Source: Bacillus_BD sp963765265 (GTDB taxonomy: Bacteria > Bacillota > Bacilli > Bacillales > Cytobacillaceae). From it: a DNA stretch of 64,000 nucleotides. This document shows positions 26,611 through 35,324 of the stretch, one piece after another (position 1 is the stretch's first letter; every line of letters begins with the position of its first letter). The notes under the pieces were generated by a model. The model searched no databases. It was not told the DNA's origin and was given only the letters and a program-made list of their open reading frames with translations. The DNA lies in the NCBI GenBank assembly GCA_963765265.1, contig CAVXVN010000014.1:55935-119934 (forward strand). Direction: 5' to 3'. A program made the position numbers and the translations under genes.

Positions 26611-26933
26611 TAACAATAATCATCTATTAGGTAAACACGAGAATCGCTCACGTGTTTACCCCCATCCCTTTAGTTCGATAATTAATTCGGGTCATCACTA
26701 TGACCAAACCTCCAATTTACCCAAAACTTCGCGATACCTATTTGGAATTATTTGGTGGGACAAGAAACATCCTCGTTCCTTCAAAAACTATATCGATGTT
26801 AATGAAAAAGGAAAAAGACACCCCTATACGGGTGCCTTAATTGTTTGTTCATATTCTCCTATAATTTTGTAAAAAGAGATCTTATAAAAATGTCAATGTT
26901 TCAGCTTCCTTCTTTCAAAACACATAAGTGAAA
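26611..26933. other. Intergenic region with converging terminators
   Basis: Contains the hairpin at 26630-26660 after the 55-residue gene and a minus-strand terminator at 26817-26836. No gene is supported. Confidence 0.4.
26811..26836 (-). terminator. Terminator of the small membrane-gene pair
   Basis: On the minus strand GGCACCC pairs with GGGTGTC (one G-U pair) and is followed by TTTTTCC. It closes the 27670-26934 transcription unit. Confidence 0.65.
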
Positions 26934-27137
26934 TCATTTAGTGGCTTGTTCAGTTCTTTTGTTTATTCTCCAAATTAAATATTCAGTTTGCAATTGTGAA
27001 AATATAATGCCACCAATCATATTAGATAACCACATTTTTCTATTGGTTTTTTGCATCGTTCGTAATCCTATTAATATTGCAATTGAAGTAGATATTACTG
27101 TTACAATTGGTGCAAAATATGTACTTTTTGTATTCAT
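26934..27137 (-). CDS. Small membrane protein, 67 aa
   Basis: From the ATG at 27137, five bases after GTGGAGG, this is a 67-residue protein with one N-terminal membrane helix (about residues 7-23) and a second weaker hydrophobic segment, ending in a basic tail. Its start overlaps the stop of the upstream gene by ATGA, so the two are translationally coupled. Not recognised. Confidence 0.6.
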   Translation of the reverse strand: MNTKSTYFAPIVTVISTSIAILIGLRTMQKTNRKMWLSNMIGGIIFSQLQTEYLIWRINKRTEQATK

Positions 27138-27670
27138 ATTGTCCTCCACTCTTTAAGATATTCTTTCATATTTTTTTTCAGAGGAACTTTAAAAATATAC
27201 AGAAAATAGACTGTAGAAATAATTGAAAAAATCCAAGTCAGCAATGGTCTTTTTATCATAAGCAAACTAAATATATATAATTTTATATAAATGCACATTG
27301 ACCAGCCTAAATGCCAACCATGATCAAAAAAAAGCATTTTAAATTTCTTTTTCCCAATCCATTCGATACATGTAGAAATTAATACCCATTTACTAATATA
27401 AATAACTTTTTTTAGAAAGGATTTGGGAACATTTGATAAATATAAAAGCATTAAAAGAGGGTTTATAATCAATATATGTAAAGCCCTAATAACCCTTGGT
27501 TTAAAGATTCTTGATTTAAAATCCCACATTAGAAAATCTTTACATAAAATATAATAAATTAAGTTAAAAAAACTCACATAAAAAATACAAAGACAGTATT
27601 TTGACACGTAACGCCATGTTTTCCTTTTTATATTTTGGATTAAAAGGAACAACGCTAAAATAATATGCAA
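27134..27670 (-). CDS. CBO0543-like membrane protein, second type
   Basis: A 178-residue membrane protein with about five helices, starting with TTG just after AGGGGGAAAAA. The motif FFDHGWHLGWSM (about 113-124) and the C-terminal basic tail fit the CBO0543 family more loosely than the gene at 24256. It is the first gene of a coupled pair and occurs only in duplicate copy 1. No function is known. Its codon use is very AT-rich compared with the core genes, which suggests acquisition. Confidence 0.55.
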   Translation of the reverse strand: MHIILALFLLIQNIKRKTWRYVSKYCLCIFYVSFFNLIYYILCKDFLMWDFKSRIFKPRVIRALHILIINPLLMLLYLSNVPKSFLKKVIYISKWVLISTCIEWIGKKKFKMLFFDHGWHLGWSMCIYIKLYIFSLLMIKRPLLTWIFSIISTVYFLYIFKVPLKKNMKEYLKEWRTI

Positions 27671-28222
27671 TTTTTCCCCCTACCTTTTATATGGTTCTTT
27701 CTTTTAATATTTTTAACTAAAAAATATTATTTATCCTGTTTGTGTTCCAAATTAATTACACTTATTTATCCGTTAATTAAAACAACAACAAAAAAAATCC
27801 CCTTATTGAGGATTTTTTTGTTTGATCCGATTTCTTATTTTCTCTATTGTTAACGTTCACAGGAGACTATAGGGTCTTGCGGTACAGTAACTTTATTTTA
27901 CTGGGGACATTTTGGACTACTTCTCTACCCTTGTTGAAGTTAGATAAAAGAATTCAATGATTGCTTTGTTTAATTAGCTATTACGAGCTGAATAAAAAAT
28001 AGAATGGCAAAGATATGGGGCGAATAAATATTAATCATACTATGTGTATTTAGCACATAGTACATTTAGTTAATATTTCTTGTTCAATCTTGTCACTACA
28101 AAAATAGAAAAAAATAAAAAGACCGTTTTTCTAATTAAAAACAGCCCTAAAAATTTACGTATTATATGAAACTTTTCTTTTCAATAATGAGACTAATATT
28201 GCCATATTAGAAATTTCTATTT
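27671..28222. other. Non-coding region between membrane genes and codY copy 1
   Basis: Holds a hairpin terminator (about 27791-27818: AAATCC, CCTTATTG loop, AGGATTTTTTT), a GGTACAGTAAC-type repeat (about 27873-27911), and a 200-base segment (27897-28100) found three times in the window (again at 36624 and 37800). A plus-strand frame at 27665-27853 is judged spurious. Confidence 0.5.
28121..28146 (-). terminator. Terminator of codY paralogue 1
   Basis: Minus-strand stem GGCTGTTTTT with AAAAACGGTC (G-U pairs allowed) followed by TTTTTATTTT. A matching hairpin follows paralogue 2 at 38054-38080. Confidence 0.75.
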
Positions 28223-29011
28223 TTAAGCAAAACGAATATTGTCTGATTTTAACTTTTCAAGTTCAACTAAAAACCGATCATTTAAGACTTTAATATAGGT
28301 TCCTTTCATTCCTAAAGAACGTGTTTCAATAACGCCGGCACTTTCTAATTTTCGTAGAGCGTTAACAATAACTGAACGGGTAATTCCAACACGATCGGCT
28401 ATCTTGGAAGCAACTAATACACCTTGTTTGCCCTCAAGCTCAGTAAAGATATGTTCAATGGCCTCTAGTTCGCTGTATGATAATGAACCGATTGCCATTT
28501 GTACAACAGCCTTACTCCGTGCTTCTTTTTCAATTTCTTTAGAAATTTCATGAAGAATCTCCATTCCAACAACTGTGGAACCATATTCAGCAAGGATTAG
28601 ATCATCATTATCAAATGGTTTATCAAGTCTTGCCAGAATGAATGTACCTATTCTTTTTCCACCACCGATTAATGGTATGATGGTTGTTAATCCATTTACA
28701 AATAGATCCTTATTTTCTGTTGGAAATGCGGAGTATACGCTATCTACATCAACATTTGAAGATGTTTCATTAATTTTGGATAAATGATTGATAAATTCTT
28801 CAGGAAATTGGCCATTATCAAGAAGTTGATTCAAATTTTCATGTTGATACTGGTGATTCTCTGAATATCCTAGTATTTTACCTGAAAGACTTACAATAAA
28901 AATAGTTGCATCGATAATATCGCTTAGTGTTTCAGACATTTCCTTAAAATTTTGATCTTTAGAATTTTGTAACAAAGCATTAATCTTTCTTGTTTTTGAT
29001 AATAAATTCAT
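28223..29011 (-). CDS. codY: CodY-like GTP-sensing regulator, paralogue 1
   Basis: A 262-residue full-length CodY homologue: N-terminal GAF domain, long linker helix and C-terminal winged helix (ASKIADRVGITRSVIVNALRKL cut around residues 200-221) almost identical to Bacillus CodY. The isoleucine pocket is changed: by alignment with B. subtilis, Arg61, which holds the ligand carboxylate, is Asn59; Met62 and Met65 are Leu; Thr96 is Ser94; Val100 is Thr98. So the DNA-binding part looks normal but ligand response may differ. It is not in the usual clpQY-codY operon context, so it is an extra copy. Start follows AGGAGG. Its twin lies at 38155. Confidence 0.88.
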   Translation of the reverse strand: MNLLSKTRKINALLQNSKDQNFKEMSETLSDIIDATIFIVSLSGKILGYSENHQYQHENLNQLLDNGQFPEEFINHLSKINETSSNVDVDSVYSAFPTENKDLFVNGLTTIIPLIGGGKRIGTFILARLDKPFDNDDLILAEYGSTVVGMEILHEISKEIEKEARSKAVVQMAIGSLSYSELEAIEHIFTELEGKQGVLVASKIADRVGITRSVIVNALRKLESAGVIETRSLGMKGTYIKVLNDRFLVELEKLKSDNIRFA

Positions 29012-29193
29012 TTCTTTTTCCTCCTAATTAATTAAAATATTTATTCATTGCTCACTATTAAAGAAAATTTAATCTAATTTGAATGTTTTGTTTATGTATA
29101 CAAGCATACTACCATTTCAGTGCTGATTCCAATATTATTAATTAAATATTCATAGTTTTCTTCAACTAGTTAACAATTCTGTCACATAACAAA

Positions 29194-29241
29194 CAAGGGG
29201 GACGGTTCTTGCGTTTCCAAACGCAAGAACCGTCCCCCTTG
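29194..29241. repeat. Perfect 21-bp inverted repeat (ACCGTCCCC family)
   Basis: The arm CAAGGGGGACGGTTCTTGCG (plus T) at 29194-29214 is matched exactly by its reverse complement at 29221-29241 around a six-base loop. It separates codY paralogue 1 from the replication module and could stop transcription both ways. Confidence 0.8.
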
Positions 29242-29244
29242 TCA

Positions 29245-29667
29245 CTATCTTTGATATACCCCGATGATGGCTGGAAAAGATAAAAAGTCCTTTTTCATAT
29301 CTCGAAAGCTAACAAACTCTTTTCCACGCATAATGGTAAAATCAAGCGAATATTCCTGACAATTGCGCGGTTGGATCTTCCACTTATTTTTGATAAAAGA
29401 AACCGCTTGTTGCGGATCTTTTGCAAATACGAACACAAATTCATCCGCAGCGATCTTTAAGGAATACACTTTTTCGACAGAAATACCTAGAAAATTTTGC
29501 TCCGTCCATTCACCGACTAGATCCACATCAATCTCTACATCATCAAGAACAGTATGTGGATCATCCGGTGAAACGAGACCTTCACGAAGCAAATAATAAA
29601 GGGAATGAGCCATGAATGAATAATCATTTTGAATACATTCATCGAATAATTCTTTGACAGTCTCCAT
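29245..29667 (-). CDS. Hypothetical protein of the replication module, 140 aa
   Basis: A 140-residue acidic protein (METVKELFDECIQND onward), overlapping the end of the helicase gene by 29 bases and preceded by AGGAGTG. It has an N-terminal helical third and a beta-rich remainder, with no cysteine cluster or membrane segment. Fixed position after the DnaB-like gene suggests a helicase-associated or phage-regulatory role. Not recognised. Confidence 0.6.
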   Translation of the reverse strand: METVKELFDECIQNDYSFMAHSLYYLLREGLVSPDDPHTVLDDVEIDVDLVGEWTEQNFLGISVEKVYSLKIAADEFVFVFAKDPQQAVSFIKNKWKIQPRNCQEYSLDFTIMRGKEFVSFRDMKKDFLSFPAIIGVYQR

Positions 29668-30532
29668 CTTGTATCACTCCTGTACTTTCGTTATAAACCG
29701 TATGAGCAGTACCAATTGCCCCATTTCTATTTTTCGTAATGATTAACTCTAATATAGGATCTTGTAACGCTCGATCGTAATACTTCTCCCTGTATAAAAA
29801 AATAATTACATCGGCATCCTGCTCCACACTGCCAGAATCGCGAATATCACTCATCATCGGACGTTTGTTTTGTCGTTGTTCAACCGATCGATTTAATTGT
29901 GAAAGACAGATAATCGGGCAATTAAAATCCTTTGCCATTGCTTTTAGATTTTTGGAAATCTCCGTGATTTGAAGATTCATATTCCCCCCATAGTTTTCAT
30001 TCGGTTTGATCAATCCTAAATAATCAATAAACACAATGGGCTTTTTCCCTGGATACTCATGGATCATTTTACGAAGCTTTGCCCGCATCACCGGAATCGT
30101 TTGTAAGGCTGTATCAAAAATTTGAATGGTTGTTTTGTTCAGCTCGCCTAATACCGTTGACCAATGATTTTTTTGAGATTCTGATAATAATTGATAAGGA
30201 TCCCGCATTTTACCGCGATTGTATCTTCCCGTGCTAGCAATAAGTCGCTGTGTAATGCTTTTGGCCGGCATTTCGAGTGAAAAAATAATCGGCAGATATT
30301 GTTGCCACCCTGCTTGTTTGGCTAGATGGAGCATCATATCCGTTTTTCCCATGCTTGGTCTTGCGGCAATGATCGTGACTTCCCCGTCCTGAAAGCCATC
30401 TGTATAGGCATCAAGCTGCTTGATACCCGTTAGAACGCCTCGGCGTTTTTCCTCTTGGCACCATGGAGACTCAAAAACTGCAGCAATCTCCTCACTAATC
30501 GATTTGTGGTCATCCACCTTTAATTTATTCAT
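29639..30532 (-). CDS. DnaB-like helicase, C-terminal RecA domain only
   Basis: A 297-residue protein equal to the C-terminal half of a replicative DnaB-type helicase. It has the linker lead-in TGIKQLDAYTDGFQDGE, Walker A ARPSMGKT (57-64), Walker B VFIDYLGLI, the SQLNRSVEQR motif and DIRDSGSVEQDADVI that position the nucleotide and DNA loops. The N-terminal scaffold domain is encoded by the preceding gene, joined by an ATGA overlap. The first 35 residues appear to be a new linker. It should form a hexamer that unwinds DNA, if the split N-domain can join in trans. Phage or mobile-element origin is likely. Confidence 0.85.
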   Translation of the reverse strand: MNKLKVDDHKSISEEIAAVFESPWCQEEKRRGVLTGIKQLDAYTDGFQDGEVTIIAARPSMGKTDMMLHLAKQAGWQQYLPIIFSLEMPAKSITQRLIASTGRYNRGKMRDPYQLLSESQKNHWSTVLGELNKTTIQIFDTALQTIPVMRAKLRKMIHEYPGKKPIVFIDYLGLIKPNENYGGNMNLQITEISKNLKAMAKDFNCPIICLSQLNRSVEQRQNKRPMMSDIRDSGSVEQDADVIIFLYREKYYDRALQDPILELIITKNRNGAIGTAHTVYNESTGVIQDGDCQRIIR

Positions 30533-30894
30533 ATCCGAAACGAAGTGAACACTCTTTCAATCTCCCAGTCTTCTTTTAGCGCAAGTGTTAAAATATTCCG
30601 CTTCTCCCGTTCTTTCCAGTGCTGGAGTACAATTTGTTCATATTCCTCAAATTGGATCGGATTGGCATAGGAACAAAGCTCATTTACATAGGACAACCCT
30701 CCATACCGTTCTGGATCACCTTCCAGTGCTAGGGTAATCGCATCTACCGTTCTTCCATGACTATGTATCTTTTTCATGAGATGCATTAACAATCGGTGTC
30801 TGCCTTCTTCAAAATGTTCTGGTTTTATCATGGTGTCATCCAATAAGTGATTCCCTTTTAAAAATGTTCCCAATAACGCTTTTTCTGCAATCAA
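30529..30894 (-). CDS. DnaB-like helicase, N-terminal domain only
   Basis: About 121 residues equivalent to the N-terminal helical scaffold of DnaB: EKALLGTFLKGNHLLDD, FEEGRHRLLMHLMKKI, and YGGLSYVNELCSYANP. This domain makes the collar ring and contacts primase and the loader. The best start is the TTG at 30894, seven bases after GGGGAGG, giving a TTGA overlap with the upstream DnaD-like gene; a TTG at 30900 is too close to the site. It ends in the linker helix region, then overlaps the C-domain gene by four bases. A single-base change cannot be seen that would make one clean fused frame. Confidence 0.8.
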   Translation of the reverse strand: MIAEKALLGTFLKGNHLLDDTMIKPEHFEEGRHRLLMHLMKKIHSHGRTVDAITLALEGDPERYGGLSYVNELCSYANPIQFEEYEQIVLQHWKEREKRNILTLALKEDWEIERVFTSFRI

Positions 30895-31799
30895 GGCCAA
30901 TCCTCCCCTTCTGTCAAATCAATATGAAAGCCCTTTGGAATATCCCTGCTTTGAAACACTTGGCAGTTGGATCGAACTGACTGACTCGCATGAACACGTT
31001 CCTTTTCGTGCTTGACTAAATCCTTAATATTTTGAATCCCCAAATTCGCCCAATTCGAGAGAACTTTCCACAAGTAATTCAAGACAGGCTTTGTCGCTTG
31101 TTTGACTCTTTCAATACCTTCTAAAATGAGCGACTTGGACATGTGATCATCTTCCATATATGTATCAAGCATTTGAACATGGTTTACCTTTATCTCAAAT
31201 CCAAACACCGATCGCCATGCATCCACTAAATCAGACCAAGTGGCATGTGTTTGTTTGTCTGTCTGTTGTTGTCTAAATAATGCGGAACAAACTGCGGAAA
31301 TTATTTCCGAACTTGAACGATCCTCGGAATGAATGACGGAAATTTTTTCCGGGGTATGACATTCTTTCGTACGTTCTTTTGCACAAACTTCGGAATTTTT
31401 TTCCGAACTCTGATCATCATTCGAGCAAATCTCTGGATCAACGACATCTCTTTTTTCCAAACTTGGACAATCATTCTCCTCCCATTTTTTTGGTTGAAGA
31501 GGCTGTGATGGTTGATTTCCTTCTTGAAAGGGAATCATCCGATAAATCGGTGCTTTTCCTTTACGCGAAATATAATCGATTCTCCCTTTTTCCTTTAGTT
31601 CTTTTCTCGCTTTTCGTAACGTCCGATCGGTTAAACTCGTTTTTATGGATAATACCGATTCAGCCACCGAGAAGGTTTCTGCCCAACCGGTTTTGTGATT
31701 GATATGCATGAGCGCATACCATAAGTTGATTGATGATGGCGTAAGTGTATGTAGTTCAAGCCAGCCATAGAATGAAGACATTTCCTTTTCATAATTCAT
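30891..31799 (-). CDS. DnaD-like replication initiation protein
   Basis: A 302-residue protein with an N-terminal winged helix (about 1-95; LSIKTSLTDRTLRKARKELKE is cut from the recognition region), a Ser/Glu-rich low-complexity linker (about 105-190), and a C-terminal DnaD/DnaB2-type segment (VNYLWKVLSNW-like NYLWKVLSNWANLGI). Such phage and plasmid proteins bind the origin and load the replicative helicase. It heads a four-gene module with overlapping stops and starts: DnaD-like, helicase N-domain, helicase C-domain and a 140-residue protein. The ribosome binding site is GAGGGA. Confidence 0.7.
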   Translation of the reverse strand: MNYEKEMSSFYGWLELHTLTPSSINLWYALMHINHKTGWAETFSVAESVLSIKTSLTDRTLRKARKELKEKGRIDYISRKGKAPIYRMIPFQEGNQPSQPLQPKKWEENDCPSLEKRDVVDPEICSNDDQSSEKNSEVCAKERTKECHTPEKISVIHSEDRSSSEIISAVCSALFRQQQTDKQTHATWSDLVDAWRSVFGFEIKVNHVQMLDTYMEDDHMSKSLILEGIERVKQATKPVLNYLWKVLSNWANLGIQNIKDLVKHEKERVHASQSVRSNCQVFQSRDIPKGFHIDLTEGEDWP

Positions 31800-32557
31800 T
31801 TTGTATCCCTCACAATCAGTTTTTTATTAAATGCAGTCCTCCTACTCTTTATATACAGAGGAGGCTTAAAAATGGACTGTACGATTTTTAAAAAGTTACA
31901 TATTTTTTTTGCAGTTGTAACAAAGTATTCAAATTTATCTTTTTACACAAAAAAACGATACCTCTAGGAATAGACGTACCGTTTTATATTTCATTTGAAT
32001 TTTCCCGGAAATTGCTTTACAACTTCACTAGACGCACAGAGAAAACAGAAGTAATGCTTTGCGCTCATTTGATGGATGATTATTTTTTTGTTTCAGTGAA
32101 TACATTTTATCTCTTACAACATTAAAACGCTCTCTAATGAGCGCCACAATATGTATTTAAAAAATTACACCTAGTAAAACTCACTTCCGCTTAGTCTCGA
32201 TACAGCTTTACAGAATCTGGATGGTGCCTGGCTTTTCATGTCCTCTGTCTCCGTAGGGCCGCAATTTCTCCAGCTCCGGCTTTTCCATTTGCATTAAAAA
32301 GGCCCTTTTTAGGGGCTTGGCCTTAATTATAATTGTCCCATCCAGTTATATTTTGAGTGCATATCTTAATATTAAGCCACTGGGCATATAGAATTACCTC
32401 AACGAGGCGTTAGCATTTATTGCAGACGCTTTTCTATTTTTTTAAATTGTTTAAGCAAATCACTAATTTTTTCCCACTATATGATGATTGCCCAATCGAC
32501 CTTTGTTTTAAGAAATATATATATTAAGAGTTTTTCCTTAGAGTATCCAAAAAGGCG
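31800..32557. other. Non-coding region upstream of the replication module
   Basis: No supported gene in about 750 bases. It contains a minus-strand hairpin (31949-31985: ACGGTAC...GTATCGT with a T-run), a partial copy of the GGATGGTGCCTGG repeat (about 32217-32240), and a plus-strand hairpin (about 32405-32428: GCGTTAGCA with TGCAGACGC then a T-rich stretch). An origin for the neighbouring module was looked for; no clear iteron set was found. Confidence 0.4.
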
Positions 32558-32683
32558 GTGAAAAATATAGGCTTTGGATACGGATGTGGATGTGGCGGTT
32601 ACGGCTATGGCGGTGGCAGCTTTGTATTACTCGTTGTATTGTTCATTCTGTTAATTATCGTACTTTCTAATTGGACTTATTAA
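32558..32683 (+). CDS. YjcZ-family sporulation-associated peptide
   Basis: A 41-residue peptide with a Gly/Tyr/Cys-rich N-terminal half and a single hydrophobic helix, SFVLLVVLFILLIIVLS, near the C-terminus. This is the layout of the YjcZ family of small sporulation proteins found in Bacillus spores. The GTG start has a rather close AAGGCG. Four lines of evidence (family-like tail, length, composition, genus) support it. The CGCGG cysteines are unusual for the family. It lies 75 bases before a GMC oxidoreductase gene. Confidence 0.75.
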   Translation: MKNIGFGYGCGCGGYGYGGGSFVLLVVLFILLIIVLSNWTY

Positions 32684-32757
32684 ACTAAACGGTAATATTT
32701 CGAAGAGTTAAGTCCTTTGTTGCATTGCTAATAAAGAAATAAAAGGGGTGGATGGGT

Positions 32758-34518
32758 ATGGCAAGAAGATTATTCGATGAGTACGGTAACCAGAATGTCT
32801 TCTCTTCTAAAAAATCAAGTTCTGAATCCCATATTGAAAAGAATGATAGCGTATATTTTGATTATATCGTCATTGGTGCTGGAACCGCTGGAGGGGTTAT
32901 CGCAAAAGAATTATCAGATGATTACAGAACTTCTGTACTCACTCTTGAGGCAGGAACAAACATGAGAAATGAGTTAAGCAGTGCTTCTAACCCAGGCTCA
33001 GGCCTGTTAGCTACCGATAACAGACACTCCTTTAATATAATGTCTACAATAGAACCTAATATTAATAGCCAGCTAAGGATCTCAAGTGGTCGAGCAATTG
33101 GTGGAAGCTCAGAACATAATGCCATGTATGCAGTAAGGGGAAGTCGTGAACTTTATGATCAGTGGGGAGAGCTTGTTGGACCTCAATGGAAATATGATAA
33201 TATTAGTTCTTTATTCAAAAAAAATGAAACTTATACAGGAAACACACAAGAACCGGAAGAACGGGGAACAAAAGGTCCGATTTTTGTTAGACAACAAATA
33301 ATTCCTAGATATGGACTTACAACTACTTTAGCTAAAGCAACATCAGATATTTTGGATATCCCAATTGTTAAAGACTATAATACAGGCATAAGAGATTGCA
33401 CATTTTATAAATCACAGGCTATGAACAAAAAGGTAAACGGAAAATTTGTTCGTTCATCAACAGCAACTGGATATTTAGGTAATGATGTGGTTACACAAGG
33501 AAATGAGTTCAGGTCTGATGAATTTGGGGTTGGTGGAAGACAGCTCACTATTTTCGCAAAAACAACAGTGAATAAAATTCTCTTTAAAGAACAAAAAGGA
33601 GTTCAGATTGCTGTCGGTGTTGAGTATGTCAAGAATGGAATAACTGAAAGGGCTTATGCAAACAAAGGAATTATTCTTTCTGCGGGAAATTTTTCTTCGG
33701 TCATCCTTCAACGTTCAGGAATCGGAAATTCTATGGATTTAGCCAGAATCGGTGTATCAACATTAGTAGAGAGTCCCAATGTTGGACACAACTTTCAAGC
33801 TCAATTTAATGGTGGAGTGGGGGTTGAAGTAGAAACTAGTCGACTTCTAGAAGTGAGAGATGCTGACCCTGATCTACCATTTCCACTAGGTGCTCATAAA
33901 GGAGAAGGTGAAACAGGAGGTCGCCGTCTTCAAATTTATAGCAGCATAACACCTTCTTTTCTTCCACTACCAGTTATCTTCGGTAACAACTGGGCGTTTG
34001 ATCCAAATAAAAAGACAAATGTGATGAGTATTGGTCCTTTCGACAATAACCCGAGAAGCAGAGGAACGATTTTGGCCGCTCACAGTGATCCTGAAGTTTA
34101 TCCATCCGTTAACCTCAATCCATTGCAAGATCCGAATGACTTAGAATTTATGATCGATCAGTATATTGAAATTTACAAAATTATGAGGAAAGCTCGAGAA
34201 CTTGACCCTGAAGGTATTTATAAATTAGTATACCCTGCTGAAGATATCTTTAAAATAACAAATAAGGCAAAAAAAAGAGCAGTGATTGCTAAATATGTTA
34301 AAGCTACGTATCGCAATATTCAACATTTTGGCGGACAATGTAGGATGGCTAGGAGCATTCAAGAAGGAGTTGTTGATGGGTATCTCAATGTCTTTGGTAC
34401 TAAAAACCTGAAAGTCGCAGATCTTTCAATCTCTCCTATTTTACCAGATGGTAACACTTCCCTACCTTCTCAGATGATCGGTTTAAATGCGGTACGATTT
34501 ATTCGAGAGGATTCTTGA
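32758..34518 (+). CDS. GMC-family FAD-dependent oxidoreductase
   Basis: A flavoprotein of 586 residues from the ATG at 32758, six bases after AAGGGGTGG (an ATG at 32752 is too close). The dinucleotide-binding motif IVIGAGTAGGVIAKEL starts near residue 37, followed by TLEAGTN and the GMC signature region GGSSEHNAMYAVRG. Near the C-terminus HFGGQCRMA supplies the catalytic His, and ADLSISPILPDGNTSLPSQ the second active residue (Asn). No signal peptide, so cytosolic or associated with the spore. The family oxidises alcohols, including choline, sugars and aromatic alcohols; the substrate is unknown. Fragments of a paralogue follow directly. Confidence 0.85.
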   Translation: MARRLFDEYGNQNVFSSKKSSSESHIEKNDSVYFDYIVIGAGTAGGVIAKELSDDYRTSVLTLEAGTNMRNELSSASNPGSGLLATDNRHSFNIMSTIEPNINSQLRISSGRAIGGSSEHNAMYAVRGSRELYDQWGELVGPQWKYDNISSLFKKNETYTGNTQEPEERGTKGPIFVRQQIIPRYGLTTTLAKATSDILDIPIVKDYNTGIRDCTFYKSQAMNKKVNGKFVRSSTATGYLGNDVVTQGNEFRSDEFGVGGRQLTIFAKTTVNKILFKEQKGVQIAVGVEYVKNGITERAYANKGIILSAGNFSSVILQRSGIGNSMDLARIGVSTLVESPNVGHNFQAQFNGGVGVEVETSRLLEVRDADPDLPFPLGAHKGEGETGGRRLQIYSSITPSFLPLPVIFGNNWAFDPNKKTNVMSIGPFDNNPRSRGTILAAHSDPEVYPSVNLNPLQDPNDLEFMIDQYIEIYKIMRKARELDPEGIYKLVYPAEDIFKITNKAKKRAVIAKYVKATYRNIQHFGGQCRMARSIQEGVVDGYLNVFGTKNLKVADLSISPILPDGNTSLPSQMIGLNAVRFIREDS

Positions 34519-34532
34519 CCTATATGTAGTGG

Positions 34533-34655
34533 ATGATGAGGAATTTGAAGATAATGAAGAAAGCTCGTAAACTAGATCCGGGTGGCATTTATAAAGTTGT
34601 ATACCCTCCTGAAAATATATTCAATTTATCGAATGAGGAAGAAACAAAAATAAGT
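34533..34655 (+). pseudogene. Fragment of a second GMC oxidoreductase
   Basis: KIMKKARKLDPGGIYKVVYP and PENIFNLSNEEE in this frame align with KIMRKARELDPEGIYKLVYP and AEDIFKITNKAK near residue 460 of the preceding GMC enzyme. Only about 40 codons remain, then the frame runs into a repeat. This is the relic of a tandem paralogue. Confidence 0.75.
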
Positions 34656-34700
34656 GACAGGGCCATCCAATTTTCTGGATGGTGCCTGGCACCCGATTCC
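34651..34700. repeat. Dispersed repeat (CCATCC...GGATGGTGCCTGGCAC family)
   Basis: CCATCCAATTTTCTGGATGG forms a hairpin and is followed by TGCCTGGCACCCGATTCCCC. Closely related copies or parts occur near 32217, 55834, 58672 and 59454. Confidence 0.65.
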
Positions 34701-34757
34701 CCTTAGCTCGCTCGATAAAGAAGACTTCCATAAGTGGGAATCTTCTGATAAATGAAG

Positions 34758-34982
34758 TTAAAATAGTTTTTTGATTGAACCAAGTAAGCCACCAGCCTTG
34801 TCTAAAGAAACTTTTGCATTGATCCCTTCAAGCAATAGCTTGATTTGATCATCAGGTAGGTCTACACCGATAACCGTTTCGATGGCTTTAATCGGATCGT
34901 TGGAAAACTTGGCAGAAAAATCCTTATCCTCTTTTATTCGCGCTACAACTTCTTCAATTTTTGCTTTAATGTCCATTTTCAA
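34758..34982 (-). CDS. Small leader-peptide-like protein, 74 aa
   Basis: A 74-residue protein, ATG well placed after GGGAGGGAG. It is helical and acidic through DPIKAIETVIGVDLPDDQIKL (split about residues 29-49), resembling the leader region of NHLP/Nif11-type peptides (DPxxAIExxxGVxLPDD). It ends KAGG followed by LLGSIKKLF, a double glycine and a short cationic amphipathic tail. This could be a peptide precursor, but no modification or peptidase-ABC genes are adjacent, so the idea is tentative. The last six codons of this gene are preserved near 23933-23950 in duplicate copy 1, where the rest is gone. Confidence 0.55.
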   Translation of the reverse strand: MKMDIKAKIEEVVARIKEDKDFSAKFSNDPIKAIETVIGVDLPDDQIKLLLEGINAKVSLDKAGGLLGSIKKLF

Positions 34983-35324
34983 CTCCCTCCCTCTTTCCTA
35001 CTTTTTAAAATTTTCTTACTATTTTAAATGAAGACGCAGTAAAGTGACCTGATTCTTATCATCAGCACTTTTGCATCATTCATGGTGACTTATTACACGA
35101 CTACCATTTTTTTTAAAAAGTGCAAGTGAGAGTGAGATTCAAATTCTTAGATCTTTCAAAAAAATTATATCATACCAATCTTTCACGACATACTTATATT
35201 TTCCTGATTCCCCCAAAGTCAATCTACCATCTTTTTTTCAAGGCTACTCTCTTGAACTTCTCACAATACGCCAGTCTACAACAGACTTTCAGATGAGGTA
35301 TTAACAAACACGTTTTTTGAAGTT

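Larger units (their letters stand above)
27774..29241. repeat. Segmental duplication, copy 1, second part (codY)
   Basis: Continues the duplicated block: 27774-28100 matches 36481-36804, and 27897-29241 matches 37800-39142, including the complete codY-like gene and about 200 bases of its upstream region. Confidence 0.9.

Noticed and set aside
27665..27853. 62-codon plus-strand hydrophobic frame
   Set aside because: Runs through a terminator hairpin and AT-rich text, starts inside the ribosome binding region of the divergent gene, and lacks its own site.
29098..29115. TGTATACA palindrome upstream of both codY copies as a GntR operator
   Set aside because: ATGTATACAAGCATAC is conserved in both copies, but the duplication itself explains the conservation, and no GntR regulator is nearby.
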